DNA of 30,700 bases from M30B53 sp964600785 (GCA_964600785.1 CAZRKH010000077.1:1-30700); one strand, 5' to 3'. Shown: positions 7,305-15,018, counted from the first letter of the stretch. The notes: generated by a model from the letters alone, not told the origin. Numbers and translations are program-made.

Positions 7305-8834
7305 ATGGTAGGTTCGCGGGTGATGCTTGCCACTCCCTCAAACTCGTCGCCCGCGCTCGCCGGCCGGCCGCTGGCCAAGCAACTGCTCGTGCCGCTGGTG
7401 GGGCTGCTTTTGGCGGGCGTGCTGGCCAACGTCGGCTTCGGCGTCTGGCTGGCGGCCCGTCGTGGCGGCGAACAGGTGAGGCGACGGCAGCGACAGGTGG
7501 TGTCCGCGCTCGACGCTTCGCGGGTGGCCCTTTCGCCGCCGCTGCTCGAGACGCTGCATCAGCTCACCGGCGACCACTTCCTCGTCTGGGACGGGCCGGC
7601 TGCCAGCCTCGCCCGACAGGCGAATCCGCCGCGGTTTGCCACGCTTGCTGCGGCGGAAGAGGCCTTTGCCGACGGGCCGGCCGGCCCGCGTCCCGCCGAA
7701 GCCACGACGATCGAGGGGCTTGCCGACCTGGGAGCGGCGCGGATCGACGGCCGCAGCTACCGTTTGGGGCTCGTCGAAACGCGGGCCGGCAGGCCCCAGA
7801 CGGTGCTTATCCTTTCGCCGACAGCCGACGCCTCGAGGGCGGTATTTGACGCGACCTGGCCGGTGCTGGCCGTCGCCGTGGGCACGCTGGGGCTGCTCGT
7901 GCCCCTTGGTATCCACGTCGCCGGGCGGATCGCCGGACGGATCGGCCGCGTTGAGCGGCTGGTGACACGCATCGCCGGGGGCGACTTCGGACGAACGCTC
8001 GGTGAAACCGGCGAGGATGCCGACGAGCTGGCCCGGCTGGTTGCCAGCGTGAACGCCATGAGCCGGGCCCTGGCCGAGCTGCGGCAGACGCTCGTCGCCG
8101 GGGAACGGGAGCGGCTTCTCGGCCAGCTCGCCGCCGGCTTCGCCCATGAGCTGCGAAACGGGATCACCGGTGCCAGGCTGGCGATCGACCTGCACCGCAG
8201 CCGCTGCAGCCGAATCGGGCTGGCCGATAACGACGAGAGTCTGATCGTTGCCGCCCGCCAGCTGGAGGTGATGGAGGAGGAGGTCCGCGGCCTGCTGGCG
8301 CTGGGCAAGCCCGACGAACGGAAGCCGACGGAGCTGCCGCTCGATCCGTTGCTTGCCGAGGTCGAGGATCTCGTCGGACCGCGGGCGGAACATGCCGATG
8401 TGGTGATCGATCTTGGCAGTGCGGCAGGAAGCGTGGTTCGCGGGCGTCGCGAAAGCCTGCGGGCCGCGATCGTGAATCTCGTCGTCAATGCGATCGAGGC
8501 GGCCCGGCGGGGGGCGATCGAGGCGGCCACAGGCGATGCCGAGTCACCACGCGGCGAGGTGCAAATCACCGTCGAGGCGGCAGCGACCGGCGGGCTGGCG
8601 ATCGCCGTCGAGGATTCAGGCGAAGGCCCGCCGGCCGAACTCCAGGCGACGCTCTTCGAGCCGTTCGTCAGCGGCCGGCCGGAGGGAATCGGGATCGGCC
8701 TGGCGGTGGCCGCGGCAGTCGCGGCCGAACATGGCGGCCGGGTCGATCACTCCCGCGTCGGCGGACGCACCCGATTCGCGATCATCCTGCCCGCGTCGGC
8801 GGTGGTTCGTGGCCTCGAGGAGGTTGCCCCATGA
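7305..8834 (+). CDS. Membrane sensor histidine kinase, partner of the NtrC-type regulator
   Basis: 509 residues. A first membrane helix (about 25-50) and a second (about 183-205) flank a periplasmic region of about 130 residues with no family I recognise (it includes TGDHFLVWDG). A HAMP linker follows at about 206-260 (VTRIAGGDFGRTLGETGEDADELARL). The HisKA motif GFAHELRNGITGARLA has phospho-accepting His281. The HATPase has its N box at about 391-399 (NLVVNAIEA), then DSGEGP and GIGIGLAVA. It should autophosphorylate and pass phosphate to the regulator encoded next, because the two genes overlap as ATGA (8831-8834). The layout resembles PilS or NtrB pairs, but the periplasmic sensor lacks PilS's multiple membrane helices. 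ATG at 7323 is an alternative start. Confidence 0.93.
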   Translation: MVGSRVMLATPSNSSPALAGRPLAKQLLVPLVGLLLAGVLANVGFGVWLAARRGGEQVRRRQRQVVSALDASRVALSPPLLETLHQLTGDHFLVWDGPAASLARQANPPRFATLAAAEEAFADGPAGPRPAEATTIEGLADLGAARIDGRSYRLGLVETRAGRPQTVLILSPTADASRAVFDATWPVLAVAVGTLGLLVPLGIHVAGRIAGRIGRVERLVTRIAGGDFGRTLGETGEDADELARLVASVNAMSRALAELRQTLVAGERERLLGQLAAGFAHELRNGITGARLAIDLHRSRCSRIGLADNDESLIVAARQLEVMEEEVRGLLALGKPDERKPTELPLDPLLAEVEDLVGPRAEHADVVIDLGSAAGSVVRGRRESLRAAIVNLVVNAIEAARRGAIEAATGDAESPRGEVQITVEAAATGGLAIAVEDSGEGPPAELQATLFEPFVSGRPEGIGIGLAVAAAVAAEHGGRVDHSRVGGRTRFAIILPASAVVRGLEEVAP

Positions 8835-10219
8835 GCCGGGTGCTTGTGGTCGATGACGAGGCGGCAATCGGCTGGAGCCTCAGGGAGCTTCTTGGCGACC
8901 TCGGCCACGAGGTCGGCCTGGCGGCCTCCGCCGAGGAGGCCGAGCGACTCTGCGACAGCCTGCGGCCCGACTGCATCCTGCTTGACGTGCGGCTGCCCGG
9001 CCGCGACGGCCTGGCGGCGATTCCCGAGCTGCGGCGCATCAGCGGCGGCGCGCCGATCATCGTGATGACCGCCTTTGGCGATCTGGATACCGCGGTGCGG
9101 GCGGTGGAGGCGGGTGCTTTTGAGTACCTCGTCAAGCCCTTCGATCTGACGCGGGTCAGCGAACTGGTCGGCCGGGCGATCGAGGAGCCGCCGCCGGTCA
9201 CACGACCCGGCGGCGAGCACTCGCGGTCGCCCCTGCTCGGCTCATCGCCGGTGATGCAGGAAGTCTTCAAGCAGATCGCCCTGGTCTCGGCCTCCGACGT
9301 GCCGGTGCTGCTCACCGGCGAAACCGGCAGCGGCAAGGATCTCGCCGCCCGGCTGATCCACGCCAACAGCGACCGACGCGAGCGGCCCTTCATCGCCACC
9401 AACCTCGCGGCACTGGCCCCGGGAATTCTCGAGAGCGAACTGTTCGGGCACGTGCGGGGGGCATTCACCGGGGCCACGGCCGACCGGGCGGGCCTCTTCG
9501 AGCAGGCGGCAGGGGGCACGATCTTTCTCGACGAGATCGCCGAGGCACCGGCGGAAGTCCAGGTGAAGCTGCTGCGGGTGCTCGAGAATCGCGAGGTGGC
9601 GAAGGTCGGCTCGACGCTCGCCGAGCCGATAGACGTTCGCGTGGTCGCGGCAACCAATCGTGATCCTGCCGAGGCCGTCCGCCGGGCTGAGTTTCGCGAA
9701 GACCTCTTCCACCGGCTCTCGGTGTTCCCGATTCGGATGCCGTCGCTGGCCGAACGTCGCGACGACATTCCGCTGTTGGCCCGCCACTTCGCCGACGCCG
9801 CCTCGGGAACTGCCGCGAGCCTGTCGGATGCGTTCATCGCCGCGTTGAAGCAGCGGCCCTGGCCGGGCAATGTCCGTCAACTCAAGCATGCCGTCGAATA
9901 CGCCGTGGTTCTCTCGCGAGGCAGCCAACTGCGGCCCGATCACCTGCCGCCGATCGACGAGCCCGCCTTCGATCCGCTCTCCGCCGACGCTGTTGAGGCT
10001 CTGGAGGCGGCTGTCCGCCGCTGGTCGGCTGCCGCCCGCAGTGTCGAGGGATTGGACGATCTCCATGAGCGGCTGCTGGCCGTGGTCGAACCCGCCCTGC
10101 TGTGCGAGGTGCTTGCTCACACCGGCGGTAACCGCACGGCCGCCGCCAAGCTGCTGGGTCTCGATCGGGCCACGCTGCGTACCCGGCTGCGTCGGTTTGG
10201 CATCGATGAGACAGGCTGA
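8831..10219 (+). CDS. NtrC-family sigma-54-dependent response regulator
   Basis: 462 residues in the classic three-domain order. The receiver (about 1-118) has the acidic pair in VVDDE and phospho-acceptor Asp52 in LLDVRLPG. The AAA+ domain has Walker A GETGSGKD (163-170), the sigma-54-contacting GAFTGA loop (210-215) and Walker B GGTIFLDE (228-235). The Fis-type helix-turn-helix lies at about 432-458 (GGNRTAAAKLLGLDRATLRTRLRRF). The intact GAFTGA means it can activate sigma-54 polymerase. Start and overlap with the kinase gene indicate tight translational coupling. The only sigma-54-like promoter I found in the window is 133 bases downstream of this gene, before the DUF1559 gene, which makes that gene its likely target. 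Confidence 0.95.
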   Translation: MSRVLVVDDEAAIGWSLRELLGDLGHEVGLAASAEEAERLCDSLRPDCILLDVRLPGRDGLAAIPELRRISGGAPIIVMTAFGDLDTAVRAVEAGAFEYLVKPFDLTRVSELVGRAIEEPPPVTRPGGEHSRSPLLGSSPVMQEVFKQIALVSASDVPVLLTGETGSGKDLAARLIHANSDRRERPFIATNLAALAPGILESELFGHVRGAFTGATADRAGLFEQAAGGTIFLDEIAEAPAEVQVKLLRVLENREVAKVGSTLAEPIDVRVVAATNRDPAEAVRRAEFREDLFHRLSVFPIRMPSLAERRDDIPLLARHFADAASGTAASLSDAFIAALKQRPWPGNVRQLKHAVEYAVVLSRGSQLRPDHLPPIDEPAFDPLSADAVEALEAAVRRWSAAARSVEGLDDLHERLLAVVEPALLCEVLAHTGGNRTAAAKLLGLDRATLRTRLRRFGIDETG

Positions 10220-10246
10220 GCGGACGGCGACGAAGGATTCCTCGGA

Positions 10247-10263
10247 CGGGGAATTCTTCCCCG
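10247..10263. promoter_or_regulatory. Inverted repeat, candidate upstream activating site or weak terminator
   Basis: CGGGGAA (10247-10253) and TTCCCCG (10257-10263) form a perfect 7-bp dyad with a 3-base centre. It is centred about 98 bases upstream of the -24 element at 10353, a normal distance for an NtrC-type enhancer. It could instead end the kinase-regulator transcript, but no T-run follows directly. Confidence 0.4.
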
Positions 10264-10305
10264 GGTCGAGGCCGCCGATTCTGCCCGGTCCATTTTTGCC
10301 GGCCG

Positions 10306-10322
10306 GTTTTTCCGCGAAAAAC
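10306..10322. promoter_or_regulatory. Inverted repeat upstream of the sigma-54 promoter
   Basis: GTTTTT (10306-10311) and AAAAAC (10317-10322) flank CCGCG, a perfect 6-bp dyad in an otherwise GC-rich stretch. Its centre is about 39 bases before the -24 GG. It may be a regulator-binding site or a bending element. It does not match the first dyad in sequence, so at most one of the two is likely to be the activator's site. Confidence 0.35.
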
Positions 10323-10351
10323 GAGCGGTCTGTGACGGCCGCGAGTCTTTT

Positions 10352-10367
10352 CGGCACGGAACGTGCA
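10352..10367 (+). promoter_or_regulatory. Sigma-54 (-24/-12) promoter for the DUF1559 gene
   Basis: CGGCACGGAACGTGCA matches the consensus TGGCACGN4TTGCA at 10 of 12 defined positions. The invariant GG is at 10353-10354 and GC at 10365-10366, with the exact required spacing. Transcription would start near 10378. It sits just after the sigma-54 activator gene and before a prepilin-like gene, an arrangement that supports function. Confidence 0.75.
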
Positions 10368-10419
10368 TCAGGGTTGGGACTCTCTCGCGGTCGTCACGCG
10401 AGAAGGAATTTCACCGCGA

Positions 10420-10485
10420 ATGAAAGCTGAGCCATGCACCGCTGCCACGCCCGACCCACCGATCTCAGTCGACCCGGCCACGTGA
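10420..10485 (+). CDS. Possible 21-residue leader peptide upstream of the DUF1559 gene
   Basis: ATG at 10420 follows AGAAGGAA (10401-10408) at 11 bases and opens a 21-codon frame rich in Thr, Pro and Ala, ending at TGA 10483-10485. It would lie about 42 bases into the sigma-54 transcript. No conserved peptide is recognisable. It may only be a chance ORF, but its ribosome-binding site is better placed than that of the ATG at 10434. Confidence 0.2.
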   Translation: MKAEPCTAATPDPPISVDPAT

Positions 10486-10574
10486 TCCCGAGAGCGGACA
10501 GCCAGTTGGATGCGGCTCCGATCTGGCAGCCCGGTCCTGCTCCCGCCGGAGCGTGGAGCGAGGAGGAGTTTTTG

Positions 10575-11690
10575 GTGTCATTCCTTGGCGAGGCCGATGA
10601 CGAGCCTGTGGCCGACACCTGGATCGATGAGCCGAGCGATGATCAATCCCGAGACACGCACTCCCTTCACGGGTTCACCCTCGTCGAGCTGCTCGTGGTG
10701 ATCGCGATCATCGGCACGCTCGTGGGGCTGCTGCTGCCGGCGGTGCAGGGTGCCCGCGAGGCGGCCCGGCGGACCTCCTGCATGATCAATGCCAGGCAGC
10801 TTGCCCTGGCTGTCAACGTCTACGAGTCGGCCAAGCGGCACTATCCACCGAGCATGCTCCATGAGCCGGGCACCACCTTTGCCAACAACAACGGCTCCTG
10901 GGGCATCCACGGCCGGATTCTCTCCTACATCGAGGAAGGCACCGCTGCGGTGCGAGTCAATCTCGAGGAGGCCTTTGATAAGGGCACGAACGCCGCCAGC
11001 GGCGTGCCGACGACACCGATTCCCGTGTTCCGCTGCCCGAGTGAGCCCAATGCCAAGGTGCGGATCAAAAACGGTGCTCCATTCACCTTTCCCCACAACT
11101 ACGGCTTCAACTGCGGGACCTGGTTCGTCTACGATCCGGCCAACGGTGCCGGCGGCAACGGCCTCTTTTATCCCAACAGCCGGCTCAAAGCAGGACGCAT
11201 CGCCGATGGCGCCACCAAGACCCTCTGCGTGGCTGAAGTGAAGGCCTTCACCCCCTACATTCGCAACACCGCCGACCCCGGCGGCAGCTATCCTCCCAAC
11301 GCCCCCCCCGAGACCCCGGCCGAAGTGGTCGGACTGACCGGCGGCGGACAGCAGAAACTCGGACCCGAGACCAATTCCTGCACCGGCCACACCGAGTGGC
11401 CCGACGGCCGCGTCCATCACACCGGCTTCACGGCGGTCTTCACCCCCAACACCGAGGTGCTGCAGAGCATCGGCGGAGTCGAATACGACATCGACTACAA
11501 CAGCATGCAGGAAGGAAAAAGTGCCTCGGTGCGGACCTTCGCGGCGATCACCGCTCGCAGCCACCACGGCTCGGTGGTCAACGTCTCGATGCTCGACACA
11601 TCGACTCACGCGATCGACAGCTCGATCGATCTGCTCGTCTGGCGGGCGATGAGCAGCCGCAACGGCGGCGAATCGTTCCGGATGCCATGA
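10575..11690 (+). CDS. DUF1559 prepilin-like protein (type IV pilin / pseudopilin N-terminus)
   Basis: The defining block is HGFTLVELLVVIAIIGTLVG followed by LLPAVQGAREAARRTSC. This is a type IV prepilin cleavage site (Gly before Phe, Glu at +5) with its hydrophobic helix and the start of the DUF1559 (SBP_bac_10) domain, a family greatly expanded in Planctomycetes. The C-terminal part ends SSIDLLVWRAMSSRNGGE, like the usual 'WRALGTRAGGE' tail. I chose GTG at 10575 because AGGAGG (10561-10566) precedes it at 8 bases, giving 371 residues with a 33-residue acidic leader. The same frame is open from ATG 10434 (418 residues, 80-residue leader), but that start has a poor ribosome-binding site. Other DUF1559 leaders are usually under 20 residues. 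It is probably driven by the sigma-54 promoter at 10352. Confidence 0.9.
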   Translation: MSFLGEADDEPVADTWIDEPSDDQSRDTHSLHGFTLVELLVVIAIIGTLVGLLLPAVQGAREAARRTSCMINARQLALAVNVYESAKRHYPPSMLHEPGTTFANNNGSWGIHGRILSYIEEGTAAVRVNLEEAFDKGTNAASGVPTTPIPVFRCPSEPNAKVRIKNGAPFTFPHNYGFNCGTWFVYDPANGAGGNGLFYPNSRLKAGRIADGATKTLCVAEVKAFTPYIRNTADPGGSYPPNAPPETPAEVVGLTGGGQQKLGPETNSCTGHTEWPDGRVHHTGFTAVFTPNTEVLQSIGGVEYDIDYNSMQEGKSASVRTFAAITARSHHGSVVNVSMLDTSTHAIDSSIDLLVWRAMSSRNGGESFRMP

Positions 11691-11745
11691 TCGCACCCCC
11701 CGAGAGAGGCCCTTCCCGCTCCCGCACGGGAGGTATGGTAGGGTT

Positions 11746-12924
11746 GTGGGATCGTGGAGGCGGTCAGTCATCGAGCCGATGCAGGATTCTTCCATTCATA
11801 CTCGCAGCCTTTCCTTCGCCGCGGCGTGGGCCTCGCTGGCGATCAGCGTGGCTTCGCCGGCCGGGAGTCTGGCCAAGCCGCCTGCCGCGGCTGACTTCTC
11901 GGAGGTGAACCTCGCCTGGCGGGGGGACCCACGCCCCGCGGCCGCGGGTGATGCGGTGCCGATGACCCGCCGGGCCGCCCGTCGGGCACGGCGGGCCGCC
12001 CGCCGGACTCCAGCCGCCGTCGAGCCGGCCCTCGAGCCGGCGGTGCCAATTCGCGTGCGGTCCACGCTCGACTCCCCCTTCCACGCCGAACCGGAACGGG
12101 TGATCGTGCACCGGAGCATCGTCTATGCCGGAGCCGACGAGACCCGCAGCCTCGATCTCTACCTGCCAAGGGTCTGCCGCGGCGGGCTGCCCCTGGTCGC
12201 CTGGTTTGCCGGGGAGCGATGGAGTGATCCTCAGAGGAGCCCCTGCCCGATCGCCTGGCTCGCCGAGGACGGCTTCGCAGTGGCCTGCATCGGCTATCGC
12301 CCCGGTGGACAGGCCAGCCACCCGGCCCAGTTCGAGGATGCCGCCGCGGCCATCGACTACCTCGCCCGCAACGCCGAACTGTGGGGCATCGACAGGGGAT
12401 TGATCGTGGTCGCCGGCCGCGCTGCCGGCGGGCACCTCGCGGCTCTTCTGGCCACCGACGAACTCCAGGGCGAACGGCTCGCCGGAGCCTGTGTCATCGA
12501 GTCGCCCACGATGCTCACGGCCCTCGGCGGCAGGCATGACCGGCCCGGTTCGGAGGCGAGCCGCCTGGTGGGGGGTCCGCTGCCGGAATTTCGCGAGGCG
12601 GCCCTGCGAGCCAGCCCGGCCGCCCGGGTTCCTCGCAACCCGCCCCCGTTCCTGATCCTGCATGGAGCCTCGCAGCCGGCGACCCCGCTCGATCAGAGTC
12701 GCCGACTCGACGCGGCGGTGCGGCAGGCCGGCGGCGAGAGCCGACTCTTGCTCTTGCCCTCGGCCGCGACGACCGGCCGGCAGAGTGATGCCGGGGCGGC
12801 CCTCATCGATTTTCTCCAGGGAATCATCGGACCTGAGTCCACGGCCGGCAAGCCTGCCGCCGGCGATGCTCTGCTGTATCCAGCCTCGACGACGCTCCCA
12901 GCACCCTCAGCAGTGACACAATGA
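11746..12924 (+). CDS. Secreted alpha/beta-hydrolase-fold pseudoenzyme (acetyl-esterase-like)
   Basis: 392 residues from GTG 11746. ATG at 11779 gives the signal peptide directly (SFAAAWASLAISVASPAGSLA). A basic Arg-Ala stretch (about 75-88) precedes an esterase/lipase fold of the BD-FAE type at about 118-358. The alignment is clear: LDLYLP, IGYRPGGQASHPAQFEDAAA, LWGID, then GRAAGGHLAALL and PPFLILHG. Every catalytic position is altered. The GxSAGGH nucleophile is Ala226 (GRAAGGH, 224-230). The HGDxD acid site reads HGASQPATP, and the AGH site reads SAATTG. The oxyanion HGGGW reads FAGERW. It probably cannot hydrolyse esters and may bind a ligand instead. The 3' end overlaps the phosphoesterase start as ATGA. 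Confidence 0.85.
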   Translation: MGSWRRSVIEPMQDSSIHTRSLSFAAAWASLAISVASPAGSLAKPPAAADFSEVNLAWRGDPRPAAAGDAVPMTRRAARRARRAARRTPAAVEPALEPAVPIRVRSTLDSPFHAEPERVIVHRSIVYAGADETRSLDLYLPRVCRGGLPLVAWFAGERWSDPQRSPCPIAWLAEDGFAVACIGYRPGGQASHPAQFEDAAAAIDYLARNAELWGIDRGLIVVAGRAAGGHLAALLATDELQGERLAGACVIESPTMLTALGGRHDRPGSEASRLVGGPLPEFREAALRASPAARVPRNPPPFLILHGASQPATPLDQSRRLDAAVRQAGGESRLLLLPSAATTGRQSDAGAALIDFLQGIIGPESTAGKPAAGDALLYPASTTLPAPSAVTQ

Positions 12925-13784
12925 ACGGGCAGCTTCCGCCCACATCCGCCCCGCGGACCGGCCGCCGTCAGTTTCTGCGGGCCTGCGGGGTGGCCACGTC
13001 GGCGGCCGGTATCGCCACGGCTGCCGATGCCTTCCTTGTCGCGCCCGACTGGCTTTCGACCTCCTTGCTGAGTTTCGGGAGTCCATCGACCGCCGCGGGC
13101 CGCACGCTGCGGATCGCGCAGCTGAGCGACCTGCACCTGCGGTCGATCGGGCGATTCGAGGAGGGGATCCTCGAGGCTCTCGAGCGGCTCGACCCGGACC
13201 TCGTGCTCGTCACCGGCGATGCCTTCGACTCGCAAGTCGGCCTGCTGCGACTGGATACCTTCCTCGCCGAGAGCCCGCAGCGTTCGCGGGTGCTCGGAAT
13301 TCTCGGCAACTGGGAGCACCGCACCGGGCTCTCCAGCGACAAGATCGCGGCGACCTACGAGAAGCACGGTGCGAGGCTGTTGGTGAACGAATCGGTGGTT
13401 CGCGAATTCGGCGGAGGCTCCCTGCGAATCACGGGCCTCGATGACTTTGTCGGCGGCCGGCCGAACCTCTCCGCGGCCCTGGATGGGGCCGAGCCGGCCG
13501 GGGCCCACCTGCTGCTGGCCCACTGCCCGGCCCAGCGGGACTCGCTCGCCCCGCCGGCGGGCCAGGCGATCGATCTGGTGCTCTCCGGTCACACCCACGG
13601 CGGTCAGATCGCGCCGTTTGGCATGGCGATCGTCACCCCCTCAGGCAGCGGACACTACGTCTCGGGCTGGTACCGCGACGGCGGCGTGCCGATGTATGTC
13701 TCGCGGGGCCTGGGCACCTCGCTGGTGCCGGCGAGGCTCGGCTCCACGCCGGAACTGGTCGTCATCGACTGGACGCTCGGCTGA
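12921..13784 (+). CDS. Tat-exported calcineurin-like metallophosphoesterase (YkuE/YaeI-like)
   Basis: 287 residues. The N-terminus has a twin-arginine signal, GRRQFLRACG (14-23), with a hydrophobic stretch after it. The phosphoesterase domain starts near residue 62 with IAQLSDLHL (metal ligands Asp70 and His72). It continues with LVTGDAFDS, GNWEH, LLAHCP and GHTHGGQ, in the order expected for a two-metal calcineurin-like site. Where most relatives have GNHE, this has GNWE, which keeps the Asn ligand but replaces the usual His. Relatives such as YkuE and YaeI act on phospholipid-type phosphodiesters at the envelope. The substrate here is unknown. ATGA overlap with the pseudo-esterase gene indicates co-translation. 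Confidence 0.9.
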   Translation: MNGQLPPTSAPRTGRRQFLRACGVATSAAGIATAADAFLVAPDWLSTSLLSFGSPSTAAGRTLRIAQLSDLHLRSIGRFEEGILEALERLDPDLVLVTGDAFDSQVGLLRLDTFLAESPQRSRVLGILGNWEHRTGLSSDKIAATYEKHGARLLVNESVVREFGGGSLRITGLDDFVGGRPNLSAALDGAEPAGAHLLLAHCPAQRDSLAPPAGQAIDLVLSGHTHGGQIAPFGMAIVTPSGSGHYVSGWYRDGGVPMYVSRGLGTSLVPARLGSTPELVVIDWTLG

Positions 13785-13929
13785 CGGAGAACCGGTCGTT
13801 CCCCGCCAGCCGGTTCGACCGACAACCTCGGCACAGGCGACAGAGCCCTCTCCCCCGCCGTGGTCGCTCGATGTCGGCCTTCGCCGCGGCCGATAGCAGG
13901 CTGGGGAGTTCTCGTCGTAGGGAAGCCCA

Positions 13930-13950
13930 CATGCCGGGGAATCCGGCATG
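13930..13950. promoter_or_regulatory. Perfect 8-bp inverted repeat upstream of the sigma factor gene
   Basis: CATGCCGG (13930-13937) and CCGGCATG (13943-13950) are separated by GGAAT. It may be an operator or a stable RNA hairpin about 110 bases before the start codon. Confidence 0.45.
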
Positions 13951-13990
13951 CCAGGGGCCAACCGGGGATGTGTCGCATCGCCGGATCGCC

Positions 13991-14032
13991 CGTCCGCAAT
14001 GGTAGGAAAAAGTTCACGGACGGACTTTTTCC
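13991..14032 (+). promoter_or_regulatory. Alternative hairpins in the sigma factor leader
   Basis: GGAAAAAGT (14005-14013) pairs perfectly with ACTTTTTCC (14024-14032). CGTCCG (13991-13996) pairs perfectly with CGGACG (14017-14022). The two stems interlock. A true pseudoknot would leave only one base to span the 6-bp stem, so they are more likely mutually exclusive. The block ends 10 bases before the AAGGAG ribosome-binding site at 14043. Confidence 0.4.
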
Positions 14033-14060
14033 ATCGACAGCCAAGGAGCCGTGACTGTCC

Positions 14061-14939
14061 ATGGGAAATCCGCGCCGCGTCATCAAAAAGCCGTCCTCCG
14101 CCCCGCAGAATCCGCTGGAGACCTACCTCCGCGACATCAACGAGACCTCGCTGCTGACCGCCGACGAGGAGAAACAGCTGGCGACCGCCGTGCGTCGCGG
14201 CGACGCCGCCGCCCGCGACCACATGGTGCGGGCCAACCTCAGGCTGGTGGTCAACATCGCCCGGGGCTATGCCAACCGCGGCCTGCCGCTGCCGGATCTC
14301 ATCGAGGAGGGCAACCTCGGACTGCTGCGGGCGGTGGAGGGATTCGATCCCGGGGTCGGCACCCGCTTCAGCACCTATGCCAGCTACTGGATCAAGCAGT
14401 CGATCAAGCGGGCCTTGATCAACAACGGCAAGACGATTCGCATCCCCGCCTACATGGTCGAGCTGCTCTCGAAATGGCGGCGGGCGGTGGCCCGGCTGAC
14501 CGAGGCCCTCGGCCGCACGCCGACCCACGAGGAGACCGCCAGAATGCTCGGCCTGGCCCGCAAGAAGGTGCCGATCATCAAAAAGGCGATCCAGATCCAC
14601 CAGGCCTCCCCGCAGCCCGACCAGGCCGAGGGCGGCTGGTCGCTCTCCGAGATCGTCCGCGATGAAAACGCCCGCTGCCCGGCCGAGGTGCTGCTCGACG
14701 ACGACACCCTGCGGCACGTGCTGCGGCGGATCGACGAACTCGACGAGCGGGCGGCCACGATCATCCGGCTGCGGTTCGGGCTGACCGGCGAGGAACCGAT
14801 GACCCTCAAGCAGATCGGCAGCGTGCTGGGCCTGACCCGCGAGCGTGTCCGCCAGATCGAGTCGGAGACGCTGACCGCTTTGGCGATGGAACTTGACGAC
14901 GTGCCCCGCGCGAAGGTGCAATTGCGGCGTGGCGCCTGA
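14061..14939 (+). CDS. RNA polymerase sigma-70 family factor, RpoD-like, lacking region 1.1
   Basis: 292 residues. Region 1.2 is NPLETYLRDINETSLLTADEE (about 18-38). Region 2 is LRLVVNIARGYANRGLPLPDLIEEGNLGLLRAVEGFDP with the -10-melting stretch FSTYASYWIKQSI. Region 3 follows, and region 4 is LRFGLTGEEPMTLKQIGSVLGLTRERVRQIESETL. All promoter-recognition regions are present, but there is no region 1.1. The size fits a group 2 or compact primary-type sigma factor, as is common in Planctomycetes. ATG at 14061 follows AAGGAG (14043-14048) at 12 bases. The long, structured leader suggests post-transcriptional control. It cannot be decided here whether it is the housekeeping sigma or an alternative one. 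Confidence 0.93.
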   Translation: MGNPRRVIKKPSSAPQNPLETYLRDINETSLLTADEEKQLATAVRRGDAAARDHMVRANLRLVVNIARGYANRGLPLPDLIEEGNLGLLRAVEGFDPGVGTRFSTYASYWIKQSIKRALINNGKTIRIPAYMVELLSKWRRAVARLTEALGRTPTHEETARMLGLARKKVPIIKKAIQIHQASPQPDQAEGGWSLSEIVRDENARCPAEVLLDDDTLRHVLRRIDELDERAATIIRLRFGLTGEEPMTLKQIGSVLGLTRERVRQIESETLTALAMELDDVPRAKVQLRRGA

Positions 14940-15018
14940 ATCAGCCAAGGGGCCCCAAGGCGAAGCATGGCCAGGGAAGGCCGTGCGAGCAGAGAGTCAG
15001 GTCCTCGAGGCAGGTGCG

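Larger units (their letters stand above)
13785..14060. other. Structured non-coding region upstream of the sigma factor gene
   Basis: This gap holds several dyads: GAACCGG/CCGGTTC (13789-13795, 13810-13816) just after the phosphoesterase stop, perhaps a terminator stem without a T-run; TCGGCC/GGCCGA (13874-13879, 13888-13893); and the stronger elements listed separately. The sigma-factor promoter must lie here, but I cannot name its -35 and -10. Confidence 0.5.

Noticed and set aside
10434..10574. ATG 10434 as the start of the DUF1559 gene
   Set aside because: It has no well-spaced ribosome-binding site and would give an 80-residue leader. GTG 10575 has AGGAGG 8 bases before it. The upstream start cannot be fully excluded.
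13805..13825. Possible tRNA T-arm (GGTTCGAC)
   Set aside because: No matching acceptor, D-arm or anticodon stem is found nearby. The bases belong to a simple dyad after the phosphoesterase gene.
13991..14032. H-type RNA pseudoknot before the sigma factor gene
   Set aside because: The two stems would leave a single base to cross a 6-bp helix, which is sterically unlikely. Mutually exclusive hairpins are the better reading.
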